From the NCBI GenBank assembly GCA_948470475.1, contig OX419347.1:13881675-13945674 (forward strand): a DNA stretch of 64,000 nt, given 5' to 3'. Position numbers and translations under genes: made by a program. Shown here one piece after another: positions 50,301-62,194 of the stretch. The notes below the pieces were generated by a model. It ran no database searches, was not told where the DNA came from, and saw nothing but the letters and a program-made list of their open reading frames with translations. Positions within the stretch are counted from its first letter, which is position 1. Each line of letters begins with the position of its first letter. Source of the stretch: Galaxea fascicularis. Taxonomy: Eukaryota > Cnidaria > Anthozoa > Scleractinia > Euphylliidae.

Positions 50301-53300
50301 GATCCCCCTGGGCGGAATGGAATGAAGAGTTTTGTCGTGGAGTTCCAAGACCATGGCTTTCCTGATTTCTGGAATACTGCTTTGGGTTAACATCTTACCA
50401 CCAGCCAAGCATCTTGCATACAGGCATACAAAAACACCACAATCGAAGTCATTATGCTGTTGTGGAATTTCCTTTGGTTTACTGGAGTGAAACTTCCACT
50501 GGCTGACATCAATAGTGTTGTCAACTTCAACCAGAAATGACATCATCTTCTTAACTGAGTGAAAAGCAGCTGGTTTAACAAAGTCCCCACTCTTGCTGTC
50601 AAGTACTAGAATGCACTTCTCAGACGGATACACTGCAAGAAGGTGCCAGTGCAATGAGTGTGGGTTACATGGAACCAAAATCATGTCCTGCTCAAGAAAT
50701 GAACCTTTGCCTTTTGTGATTTCAGCAGCTGACTTGTTGCCAACTCCTCTGTCAAATTGTTCCCAGGTGAGAACTTCTATCTTGAGACGACTTTCAGACT
50801 TGACCAGTTCTAAGTAACCATCGATTACAAAGTTCGATAGCCATTTAGATTCACTTGAGGACAGGGGTCCCCTTCCATAAAGGGCGTTCAGGTCAGCCCC
50901 ATTGATAAGGCTATTGCCACCAAAAGCAATATCACCATTAACAATCATCTCAATAAGAAGATTGTTGTGTGCTAGAACTGAAAAATTGGGACAAATGTTA
51001 TTCAATACAGAGACAAACTCTTTAGGCAAACCAGAATGTATTGAATCACCACTTGCAATGACAGGCTTAGTTATGTAATGAGGAGTGTTCTCTTGATCAT
51101 CTTCGCCTTCATCTTCATCTGCTTCCTCATCGTCATCATCGTCCACGTTGTCATCACTATCACTGACATCAGTATCACCATCACTATAATCCTCATCACC
51201 ATTCTCTTCACTGAGCACTCCACTAAACACCTCCTCAGTCAGTTGGTCAGGATCACTTTCATCATCACTGCTTAAAGGCTGCACTAGCTGATTAGCATGT
51301 GTATCTTGTGATGAGTACAGACGGAATCTTACACATCTCGTCTTGGGATCAACCTCCATGCAATGGTACTTGCTTATTCCTGGTACCGGTATGGCATCTC
51401 CAAACACCTTTTCCAAATTAATTATTTTAGCTTTTTGGACACTTTTTCAATGGCCTTTCTTGTGATGAGAGTTATGTCAGTGGACTGACAAAACTGTTGT
51501 GCAACAGCAGCAAAACACTCGGCACTAGTTACGCTTTGCACTTTTCTTGTAGAGACTGCATTCCAGACTGTCCTTTTGACAGTGCCTCCCACCCCATCAA
51601 CTGCACCTTTCCCATGTGAGGTTGCAAAGTAATGCCACAAGATTCTTGCTCCAAGATTCTTCTGAAAAGTGTACAGGAGCTGGACCATATATTTGTTTTT
51701 AAATTGAGAACTTGGCCCATCTGAGAAAATGTGAACTTCTTCAACAGTTGGATTATTTCCTTTGACAAAGGTACCGAGTACTTTGTCCATAAACACTGCA
51801 ACAGACGTTTTTTCATGGCTACGGTCATCAGAGACAATGGCATATGAATTACAAATGATCTTGTTTTCACCAGTTTTGGTCCAGATCACCACAGGGAAGA
51901 GAGTTACTTGGTCTTGACTCCAATGGGCTGCCTGAATCTCGTCTTGTTGAAAGCAAGTGTAGTTCTCCGCAAAATCAATCTGTATAACTGCTTCTTTTGC
52001 TTTGAGATTTTGGACTTTCTCCTGGAAAAATTTGGCCTGTTTTCTTTGGACTAGGACATGTTGCAAATAATGAGGCATCTTCTCCATCAGGGATGTTATA
52101 GCTTCCTCAAGGGTACTTTCTTTGTGGACCTTGAGCATCTTTGTGACTTGTCGCTGACCTTTTCCTCTTTTTCCTGGCAAGGCCTGTGTTACTCGTTCCC
52201 ACTGACACCAGTTTGTTGTTTCATGCAGTGCTGCATCCTTTGTCATTTCCAGTAACCACTCGTTGGGGCATTTTGTACATTTCCCTGTCATGCAGAATTC
52301 ATTTGTGCTGTCACATACAAAGTTATCAACTAATGCTTCTGAGTAAGGAGGGAGAGTTGTAATTTCCTTGGCAAGACATTCATAGAGCATCCTGATGTTC
52401 TCATGATATTGGCAAAGGCACACATCTCTGGGCATATCAGAGGAGAGTAATACATGGACAGGCCTCAGGGAACAGAACTTACTGAGGCTTATCTTAATAT
52501 CAGGGTGTTCATTCCGAAATAACTCGTACACCTCTTTGAGGGACCAGATGATGTGACGTTTCTGTAGCTTCATTTTCTTTCCTTCCGACCTCACTGAAAC
52601 GTAATCTTTCCGGCCAGGTGCTTGTCGTGAAATCGAGTCAAGGAGAAAAAAATCCTGAACACACTTAACAGTTGACTCGGGGAGTTGCTTATTTCCACTT
52701 TTATGGACATTCGTGGTGCTTGGTGAAGTGCCATCTGAAGACTTTGCCAGTTTGGATATAACTGCTCTTCTCTTTCTTGGACTGTGTGGCAGAGCTTGTT
52801 TCACCTTCCTCATAGCTTTTCCTAGAGCTTGAGGAGTCTTATAAAATTTTCCTTCATCAGAACTGCCACTAGGTGGGTTAAGTACTGCATGAGACTTCTT
52901 CTTTTTCAGTCTGTGTAAGCGAACCCTTTTCCTACACTCTCTTCTCTTCTTTGCTAGCTCAGATGGACTTAATACTTTACTCTTTCTTTCCTTCCGTTTT
53001 CGTTGTTTGTCTTTCTCTAAATAGAGTCTGTATCTCTCTGGATCTTGCTTTAGACTATTAAAGTAATGACTCCATCGCTTTTTAGGGGCCATTATTTTGT
53101 GAAAAAACTTCTTTTTTATGGAAACTGCAGAGAACTTAGAAAATGCATGTGATTAACACAATGTAGCATCCAGAATTCAGCAGTTGCAGCTGCCTGAGCA
53201 TGCTCAAACACTTTCCCCACACAGAGCATGCTTTAAGGTGATTACTGCTGACCAGAAACAAGTTTCCATTCTTTGTAGGTGAAAAAGAAGAAAGATAAAG

Positions 53301-56300
53301 CTAATTTTAAAACTAATGGCCAGTTTTCTAACATTTGTGAGGAAAAAATGAATGAACAGAGAATTAATGTTTTTAATACCACTAATTTCATTATGTTTTT
53401 CACACACTGTAACGTCCATGACCTGGAATGTAACGTCCATGACAGTGTTTAATTATCAAACAAAGAAGGAACACAACACAAAAGAAATATTTACCAGTTT
53501 ATAATTTAAGTGTTGCCATTTACCTGAAAAAAAATATCAATGGCTTTAAGTTATCCCTTCAGAATTCACAGGAATTTAGGGTTGAAGTTTTGCATTTGGG
53601 AACAAGGTTTCTTCAGCTGTAACGTCCATGACAGCTCCATTAATTTAGATATAATTTTTAGGAAAAGAGTTCAGTTGCTGATTTTTCAACTAAACATGCA
53701 ACTCTTCCTTATCTGTCATAAAAAAAGTAAAAGGAAATTGTACTTTATTTTTTGTATCTTTTTTAATGATTTTTCTCTTGTCATATTTGTACAAATGTAA
53801 CGTCCATGATCGTGGAATGACCCTTTTATACAACAGTCAAGTCGCTGTGAGAAAATGGCAGCTGGAACTTGACATCTTGGGTAGTTATGAGGTAGAAGGC
53901 CATGTACGTTTGTCATCTTAGGGGAGTTTACATCATACACTGTATTACACATCTAGTAATTATTAGTTCTTGAAATTAATTGTAATGTAGCATATATGTA
54001 CTACACTGTATTGTGATTTCTCTTACAAGAAGCTTTGATAACAAACATTTTGTTCTGCTAGTCACGGTGAAAAACAGTGATATAGTTTGCAGCACCAGTT
54101 AAAGCTCAAGCTTAAACTTCCCTCAAAGGATCAAATGTTTCACAATGATCATAATTTACTACAGGCATGGTACTTTTAAAGGTGTTTCAGCAAGTTTTTG
54201 CTTTTCGTAAAGCCTTGTTCTCTCTTCTCTCCTGTTCTCTTTGACTCCTATCTTACAAAAGTGACAAAGTTTCCTGAGGCGTCTGCAACCTTACGCAACC
54301 TTGTTGGGTTTCCAATTTTTGTTGTTAAACTGTTGTTTGCTTTCTTGAGTTTCATTGGCCTGTTTACAAAAAAAGAAGCCATCCTTTGTTCTCAATTAAC
54401 GCTCTGATTGGTTAACTTTGTTCGGAGAGGCCCGGTTCAAGTGGTCGCACTGTAACTGTTTAATGTCTTTCACTTTGCCAGGCCGCTGACAGCTGGTTTC
54501 AGAGAAAATGCCGCAAGGTGAACCACTCTTCTGGAGCCTTGTCGTTCCTTGTGCCTTCATTTTTAAATGCTACGTTTAGTGGAGAAGGTAAATGTTGGTT
54601 TCTTTTTGGACAGTGTGCATACATGTATAAGCCATAAAGGTTGGTGTTGGAGATAGAGAGTGGAGTATGTGAAAAAAAATGGCTCAGAATAAAAAAACAG
54701 GCATATTACAAGTTGAGAGAAACAAAAATAATTATTATCTCTTGGTGTGAAATTAATGCATGGTTGTTTTTATTTCAGATGCCATCGTCCAATTGGCAGT
54801 TGACAACACAAGGAATATTCTCTACACTCGGTCAGAAAAAGGAACCATCCAGGTACATTCTTAGAAAGGAAGTACTCCCATTAATTGAAGAAAACCTCTT
54901 TCAGAAGCACCTGTTTCTTTTTTTCACTTTGGCCTTAATGTAGTTTTTTAATGTTCAATGCAAACAATTTATTAATCTTTGCTCCCTTAGGTTTTTGATC
55001 TTGGCTCAGATGGAAAAGGCATGGCTTATGTTGCATGTCTCACACAGGATAAAATCACACAGAAAGCTTCATCCAGTGCTAGGTTGGTGTATTTAATATT
55101 TAAACCATGATTTCCGTTCTCTTTTTTGCAGAAAAATCAAGACAACCTATGCTCCCTCCATCTCTAGATCCTGTGCCTTGTCCTCCATACAGAATAAACT
55201 AGGAATTTTGGCACTGCACTACTGTGATTTGAACTGGATATCTACACTCCATTTTCATGTATTATTATGAATTATTGATAGCATATCTGTGAACCAAAAC
55301 AGAGGGAATTGTGAGAAATTTGAATGTACATTACTGGTGCCAAGTTTGATTGGCATCAATGAAATATTTTCAGAGATATTCTTGACTTTGTGACTTATAT
55401 TCTTACTAAAACCGTTTGTGACGTCATCAATTTTTAAGCAAAAACTTGAATATCTCGGGAATGAAAGAAGATCTTTCAAAACCGAATGCGCCATTCTTAC
55501 TCACTTTTAAGGGCCTTTCGAATAAGCAATTTTTATTTCATAGATGCTTGAAGGCACTTGCACCCATTTCTGCCTTACTCTTTTGGTCACCATTTTCCTT
55601 ATCTAAGCTCAAGCACTTTCATTGTTCAGTTTCTCCTTCAACAATATATACTGGTATTACCCTCTGTAAAGTTTTTCAGTTTAGGGCCATGAATGTAACT
55701 TGACTGCAGACAAAATGCTTCAATTTATTTTGTTTTCTAGAACAATCGATCACAACCACTTCAGACCTGTCATTCACATTGCTCCAATTTCAAGGAATGA
55801 ATCAAAAACTGTCCATCTGGTAGCAGTCACTCAGGCTGGTAAGGACCTATTAACGATCAGCATCTAACTTCTCTTTACCATATCAGTGCTTGTTCAAATG
55901 TAGATGTCATGAGAATGCAGCAGTGATCAGCATGAATGATATTTCTTGTTTTGTTTTAGCTTAGTCTGGATTTGCTTTTCCGTCATTACAATCACATTAA
56001 CAGGGCTAACAGTTATTGATGTACAGTGAACAGTGTATCATAAAATCTTGTAGGTTGCAGGATATTTGCTCCTGTTAATGATCGTATGTATGTTAAGTAT
56101 AGGGCATACATGTATTCAGGGTTATCGTTTTAACCAGATAACAATCTACAGTGCATGTATTCTTTTTGCTACCTGTAAACGGCGAATTTTCAGGTGCAAC
56201 TCTAACTTACTCTGTAAAGGGATAGGATAAAAGAATCTCAAAAAAATTTGTGATTTCTCTTGTCTATTGTTTGGTGTTTTTTGTTTTGGCTTCCTAAACT

Positions 56301-59300
56301 TAATGGGAAATCCCTGGAAGTCTGTCATCTTGAGGTACTATGACTTCAGGAGAGCGGTGTGAACTCGCCAAAGTGGTGTGAACTGTTGTGTTATGTTCTC
56401 TTGTCCAGGTGTGCGACTTTACTTCAGTACCACAACTGCCAGGGTTCCATTAGAAAGACCAAGTAAACTACAACTTGTGCATGCCAGACTTCCACCAGGA
56501 TTTGCGCCATCAGCAACCTCGCAGAGACCATCACAAGTACATGCCGCCTTCTACAGACAAGGTAAGTACCAAGTCCAGGCTTTGCCAGTAATTTTTTTGT
56601 GTATAGTGAATTAAACACTACATATCACAGCATTTAAATGTGACTTTGATTTTCCGTGATCTGCATGAAAGGAATGACTGACTTGCTCAAAACAAATACC
56701 TTTGACAAGTTTTAATATTGTTGCACTTTTGCATCATCTTTAATTTGACAGCTTGGAGTGCTGCTTCCTTGACTTACTCCAATACATACAAATTAAAAAA
56801 GGATTAATATTGGCATATATTATAAACATAAATTAGTAATAATAATAATAATAATAATTATAATAATAGGCTTTATTTAAAGAGGGTGAAACACTTAACA
56901 GTAGTCCTAAGACACTGATGACTCTGTGGCCCTCAAAATCAAATAAACTCTAAATCGAATCAAATCAAATCAAATGTTGGTTTTTGAGGAGAGGGGGAAA
57001 CTGGAGTACCCGGAGAAAAACCTCTCGGAGCAGAGTAGAGAACCAACAAACTCAGCCCACTCATGACACCGACTGCGGGAATCGAACCCAGGACACATTG
57101 GTGGAAGGCGAGCACTCTCGCCACTGCACCAACCCTGTCTACCACATGTATGTGATACATATTATAATTATACACTAACAGTATGGTTAATTTTTTTTAT
57201 TTTATTTTGAAATAACAGCACAAAAATCACTTAAATTTGTAGGTATCTTGTTGCTGGCCTCATCTCAAACAGAAGACATCGATGTTCTGTGGGGAATCAG
57301 CCCTGATCCGTTTCCTTTCCAGTCTCCAATTAAAGAAATGCAGGTAAGTTTTGAATTTCAGTGTCAACCCTTCAACCCCTAAGAGTGACCAAAGTTTAAT
57401 TTCACCTTATAGCAACACTACTAAATCAAACCTATAGGTTACGAGAAAAAGGAAAGTGATCAATAAGCAACAAGGGTCTTGATTGTTTAACAGACTCTCC
57501 TCTCTCATTGCCAAAACAAATCGAACTCACGCTGTGGGCTCGTTCAATTTTGAAATCACGTATATGACTTCAGACCAAATTGCACTCCACTCAGTTCAGT
57601 TACCATTAGGACTTTACTGAATGCGTTTCTTTTTCAGTGTCACTACAGTATCTTTACCCTCTTGTAGTATTCATGACTTTATGCTTGGTCTGGTTGTCAC
57701 CTTCAGGGACAAGTGATGGAAGCATTTTTATTAGTCATTGTTTTCCAAAGGCAAAAATTCTTTCCTCAGTTAGAAGTCAGCAAATTTTAGTTTTTGACTT
57801 GCCAATGGGTTTGTTAAAACCTTTCTTTGAATGCAAAGAAAATGTTTTAAGGAGATACTCCAAGAATTTTGCAAGTCAATTTTTTGTAATTATTATTAAT
57901 AACTAATTTCAAAACTTGCAAGGATTTGTTTGGAGTGCAAATCAAGCCTGTCTTTCAGTCTAAGAAGATCAGTCAAGTCCTCTCCCCAAAAGAGAAAAAG
58001 CCCCCAATTGTAAACAATCAGTGCGTGGTCTATAAATTTCAATGTGATCTGTGAAAGAGGTGTAACATTGTGCATGCATATTAATTTTATTACAATCAGG
58101 TGACTGTGCCAATGGAGGGAAGAACTTGGTCCTTAAGTGAGGTACCTGGAATTGGCAGCGGTATAATTAGCGAATGTCCAATACTCAGTGACAGATGGCC
58201 AGACCCACCAGCTGTTGTCAGACAACATGCTTCCAGTCAGAGATCCTTTGTGGCCCTTAGTGCACAGGTACATCCAAGTCAGTTTACAGTGTACTCTTCA
58301 ATTTGATGTTGGTTGAGGATGTTTTGTATTCATCTGAAACCTGTCAATATCGTCAACAGGGTAGTTACTTGTTCACAACTTATCGTCCAGTGGAGCAACT
58401 GCGTCGGCTGTTACTTCAAAGTCAAGGATTTGACTCCGAGGCGGTTCAAGCTTTTTTCAAACTTCATAAGGTGAGAGGAGAAAACCTGAGATTTCCCTTG
58501 ACAAAAAGAATGGTTAGCAGACTTACTCTTCTTCCCATGAGATGCAATTATCCCCTGAAACTAACCAATTAGTTATCATAAACATTGTTGTTGTCTAATA
58601 TGAGTTATCAAATTCGTTGCTGTTTCCTCATTGGTGACAGTTGGTAATTCTGTGGAAAACCTTTGGTGAAGGACAGGCAAATATGATTGGGGTCAGTTGG
58701 GTTTTCAAGATAATTATTTTAGGCAAAGTGCTGACCAACTTGCAGAATGGTGGTACTCAAATATGATGATTATTTTTATGAATTTATTATCTCTGTATTT
58801 TACTCAGGAAGACCAAGCATGTGCAATATGTCTTGTTTTGGCTTGTTCTGCGCAGGCATCACAACAACAGGTCAGTTTCGTAGCAAATTTTGAAGGTATT
58901 AATTCCTGAATGCAATGATTTATTTTTATTTAATTTTTTTCTCTTGTAAGCCCCCAAGTGAGAGAAGATAAAGTGTTTTGAGATACATGGCTCAAGCCTG
59001 CAAATAACAATCGGTCATCGGACAAATGTCCGGCAAATTTTAGGTTTTGACCGGCGAAAGCTTAGCCTGGTCGGACACTCTGACCGTGGATTTCTGACCA
59101 GACTGTTCTCTTGTCCGGCCAAAACTTGACCCTCGCCTGACAAATGACCTGCTTATGGGCTACAATTATTTGCAGGCTTGAGGCTTGATTTCTTGTGTTC
59201 AACTCAATACTGATTTTGTCATTTGTTTTTCAGGTTGCAGAATGGGCCACAAGAGCCTTCTTCAAATATGGAGTAGAATCGTCAGGAGTCTCTACTGGGT

Positions 59301-62161
59301 TGCACGCTCCTGCAACAAGCACTGGTCCTGCTCTTGGAAGCCCTGCTCCAGGGGGGAGCCTGACAGGAAGCCCCATCTCCTCTCCAGGGGTCAGGCCTGG
59401 GTTTGGTAGTCCTGGGCTTGTGACATCCACACCTCATGGTGGCATGGGCCAAGCTGTGACAGTCAGACCTGAACAGATGCGGTCTAGCAAGCATGATGGG
59501 CTTTGTCTTTACTTTGCAAGGATTCTTGAGTATGAATTCAATATGTAATAACCCTTTTTTTTATGGATTTCAAAGGTTGTTAGGTTAACTTAGGTCATTC
59601 TTGGTCTAGGAAATCCAAGGTTCAATTACCGGTATTCTCTGTATTAATGTTTAAATTATGGTTTATCGCCAACATAACAGAAATTAAATGCTTTTTCTGT
59701 TAAGTACCGGTAAGGAAGTTTAGTAAAGATGAAAGAACTCCACAATACATACCATACATTGTGTGAAATAGCAGCTTTCATACAAAAAATGTGTGCCCTG
59801 TACAAATTACTATGATAGTATCATTAATTTCGTGAGAAAAAAACCCATAGATGTTATGTCAAGAGTAACTTATCATTGTTTGATTTTCTTCCCATTTATA
59901 AGCCAAACATGTCAATATACAGGTTAATGCCTATGTCGCAAATGGAGTTTGGGTGCTCAAGGATCTGGGGACTGATACCAACGACCCAACCCCCGGTCGG
60001 TGGAACACCCCATAAGCCTGCCCTACCCGCAACCCAGCCACGAGCCCCACCCAACACACCAGACCCCAAAACAAGCACCCGTCACACTGAACAATAAGTT
60101 CAATGGAAAAACAATCCCCAATAGGGAGAGGAGGGAGGGGAAATACTCGAAAGCCCACGAGCGCCAACACACCGGACGCTGAGCTAAACAAAACCACGAG
60201 GACATGCAAAGGCGCACGCATAATGTGCAAAAAGAACCGCTGACCACTTGAACTGCCAGAAGATGCCACAGAGAAGCCCAACATGCAAATAACACATGCA
60301 CACAATAAATAACAACACTGCAGGCAATGCCCCCAAAATACTAATAACACACTAATGCTAACGCCACGCAACGCCACAACACAACAAACATAGGAACTTG
60401 CTCCTAGTCGTTAACTAAGTTAAATTACATTTAACCCTATTAAATTATTTAATACTTTGTTTTTGCTTTTTACAGAACTATTTGGGATGGAAGACTTGTG
60501 TTTGAAGATTTTTTCTTGCCACTTCATTCAGAGCCACAACAGGTAAAGTTATTTTTTACTCACTATAACTTAAATAAATGTTTTTTTCCCAAAAAAGCAC
60601 TCTACCCTGGGATCTCAAGTTTTCAACATGCAAATACCATTTTTTAAATTCTGATTTTTAGGAACATTTTGTAGCTAACTTTGGTTTTGTATTTTATAAA
60701 CTCAGCAGCTGCAATGACACAGTTTACTTAACATTTCTGTGCTGTTTTTGTAGCCAACAGCAGTTCTAAGAAGCATCCTGAATGTGGTTCAGCTGGGATG
60801 GGTTTTGGAAAGACTGAGACAACTTCAAACCTGGATGGAACAGAATATGCAGTTCATGTTACCTCAGTTTGATGGAGGGTAAGAATACAAAAAAATTATT
60901 AATGCTCCTTGAAATTATAATGTCAACGATGGCTGCAGCCCATTTCTCCTTATGACACCACTGCTTGATCAAATCATGAGAATGAAGATGTGATTGACTT
61001 GATGTGTGAGCAAATTCTCCTTACTTGACCTTAAGGATTACATGGAGAGGAGTAAGGAGAATATAAATACTGATATTGGAGCTTAATACCTTTTAGTATT
61101 ATTGACTCAGAAAATGGCCATGCGATTTCGTCAAAGCTAATAGAGGTTTCTCTGTTCATCCCAAGATTTAGTTTTTGCTTTTGTAAGCTTCTCATGCCAT
61201 GAAATATTTATGGCTCAGTTTGGTTCTCAAATGTTAAGACTTGACACAGTAAATTTCCTGTTGGCTGTTTTTGTTGTAGTTTTCCTAGAGTAGCAATGGC
61301 TGGTGGGCAGTCACTTCTCCAACAAACACATCAAGGTGAGTGTTGCCTGGTGTTGGCAAAACTCGCACTGAAAGCATAGAATCAATTTTCATTGGTTCCT
61401 AACACTTGCAGCGTCTTGCGTCAGAGTTTTGGAACAGGTTGGGATAAGGTAGCAGATTCTGTGCAACTTTTGCCAGACTGTGTTTTAAAAAAAACATCGC
61501 TCCCAGGGCTGTCACTAATTTTTGAAGTAGGTGAGGATATACAAAAAATAGCCGGGGATTTGAGGTGCTGTAGTGAAGTCAACACACTGGTTTTATATCA
61601 AAGTAGCTGGGGATATACCTCAAAATACGAGGGGAAAATCCCCGTTCCCCAGCCCTTAATGACAGTCCTGAGCTCCTGATTGGCTCAGACTACTAGACTG
61701 CCAAGGGGAAGGTCATGGGTCCAAATCCCAGACCAGAACACAAACCAGTACTCTCCTTCGCAGCCATTGTTTGGGATGTCATGCAAAGGAGCTTTGCCTG
61801 ACATCTCAAACAATGGCTGCGTAGGAGACTAACAAACCAGGGTCTTAAAATTTTTATTGGTAAGATTTTGGTGTGTGACCAGCATCTAAGTTCGGATGAT
61901 CGTATCATTAGGAAATGATGTTAAGCTATTGGCTCTATCTCCTTCAGGGATGTCAAAGAACCCACACACTTATAAAAAAGAGTAAGGAACGTAGTTCCTT
62001 ACTGTGTAAGGAGCCTGTGTAACCTGTACTGTGGTCTACGTTCACACACATCTCAGGGTAGGGTAGAGACTCGATCTTGGGCTGATATCCTGTGCCCAGA
62101 ACCTCTGCTGGTCGTGAGAACCATGTAAGAGGCCTTGCGTCCTTTTTTGCACTGAGAATGA

Positions 62162-62194
<33 letters not shown>

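Larger units (their letters stand above)
48808..53823 (-). mobile_element. Complete two-gene DNA transposon: DDD-type transposase candidate plus Ulp1-like protease
   Basis: The element is 5016 bp. Its ends are the perfect 12-bp inverted pair GGGTCATTCCAC (48808) and GTGGAATGACCC (53812). Flanking T runs (TTTTT before, TTTTA after) allow a short T-rich target duplication but do not prove one. Several copies of TGTAACGTCCATGA sit within 0.6 kb of each end, in opposite orientation. Two intact minus-strand frames, 53092-51422 and 51416-50013, make up 61 percent of its length; the outer 0.73 kb and 1.2 kb are non-coding. No stop codons or frameshifts break either frame, so the copy may be young. 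It starts 16 bp after the end of Nup155 exon 6, in antisense to the host gene. I cannot place it in a named superfamily with confidence; KDZ-type (Kyakuja-Dileera-Zisupton) elements are one candidate. Confidence 0.85.

Noticed and set aside
59931..60377. 148-codon hydrophobic, Cys-rich minus frame
   Set aside because: Lies in a C-rich repeat-like block, has no domain, and its composition follows from the base bias.
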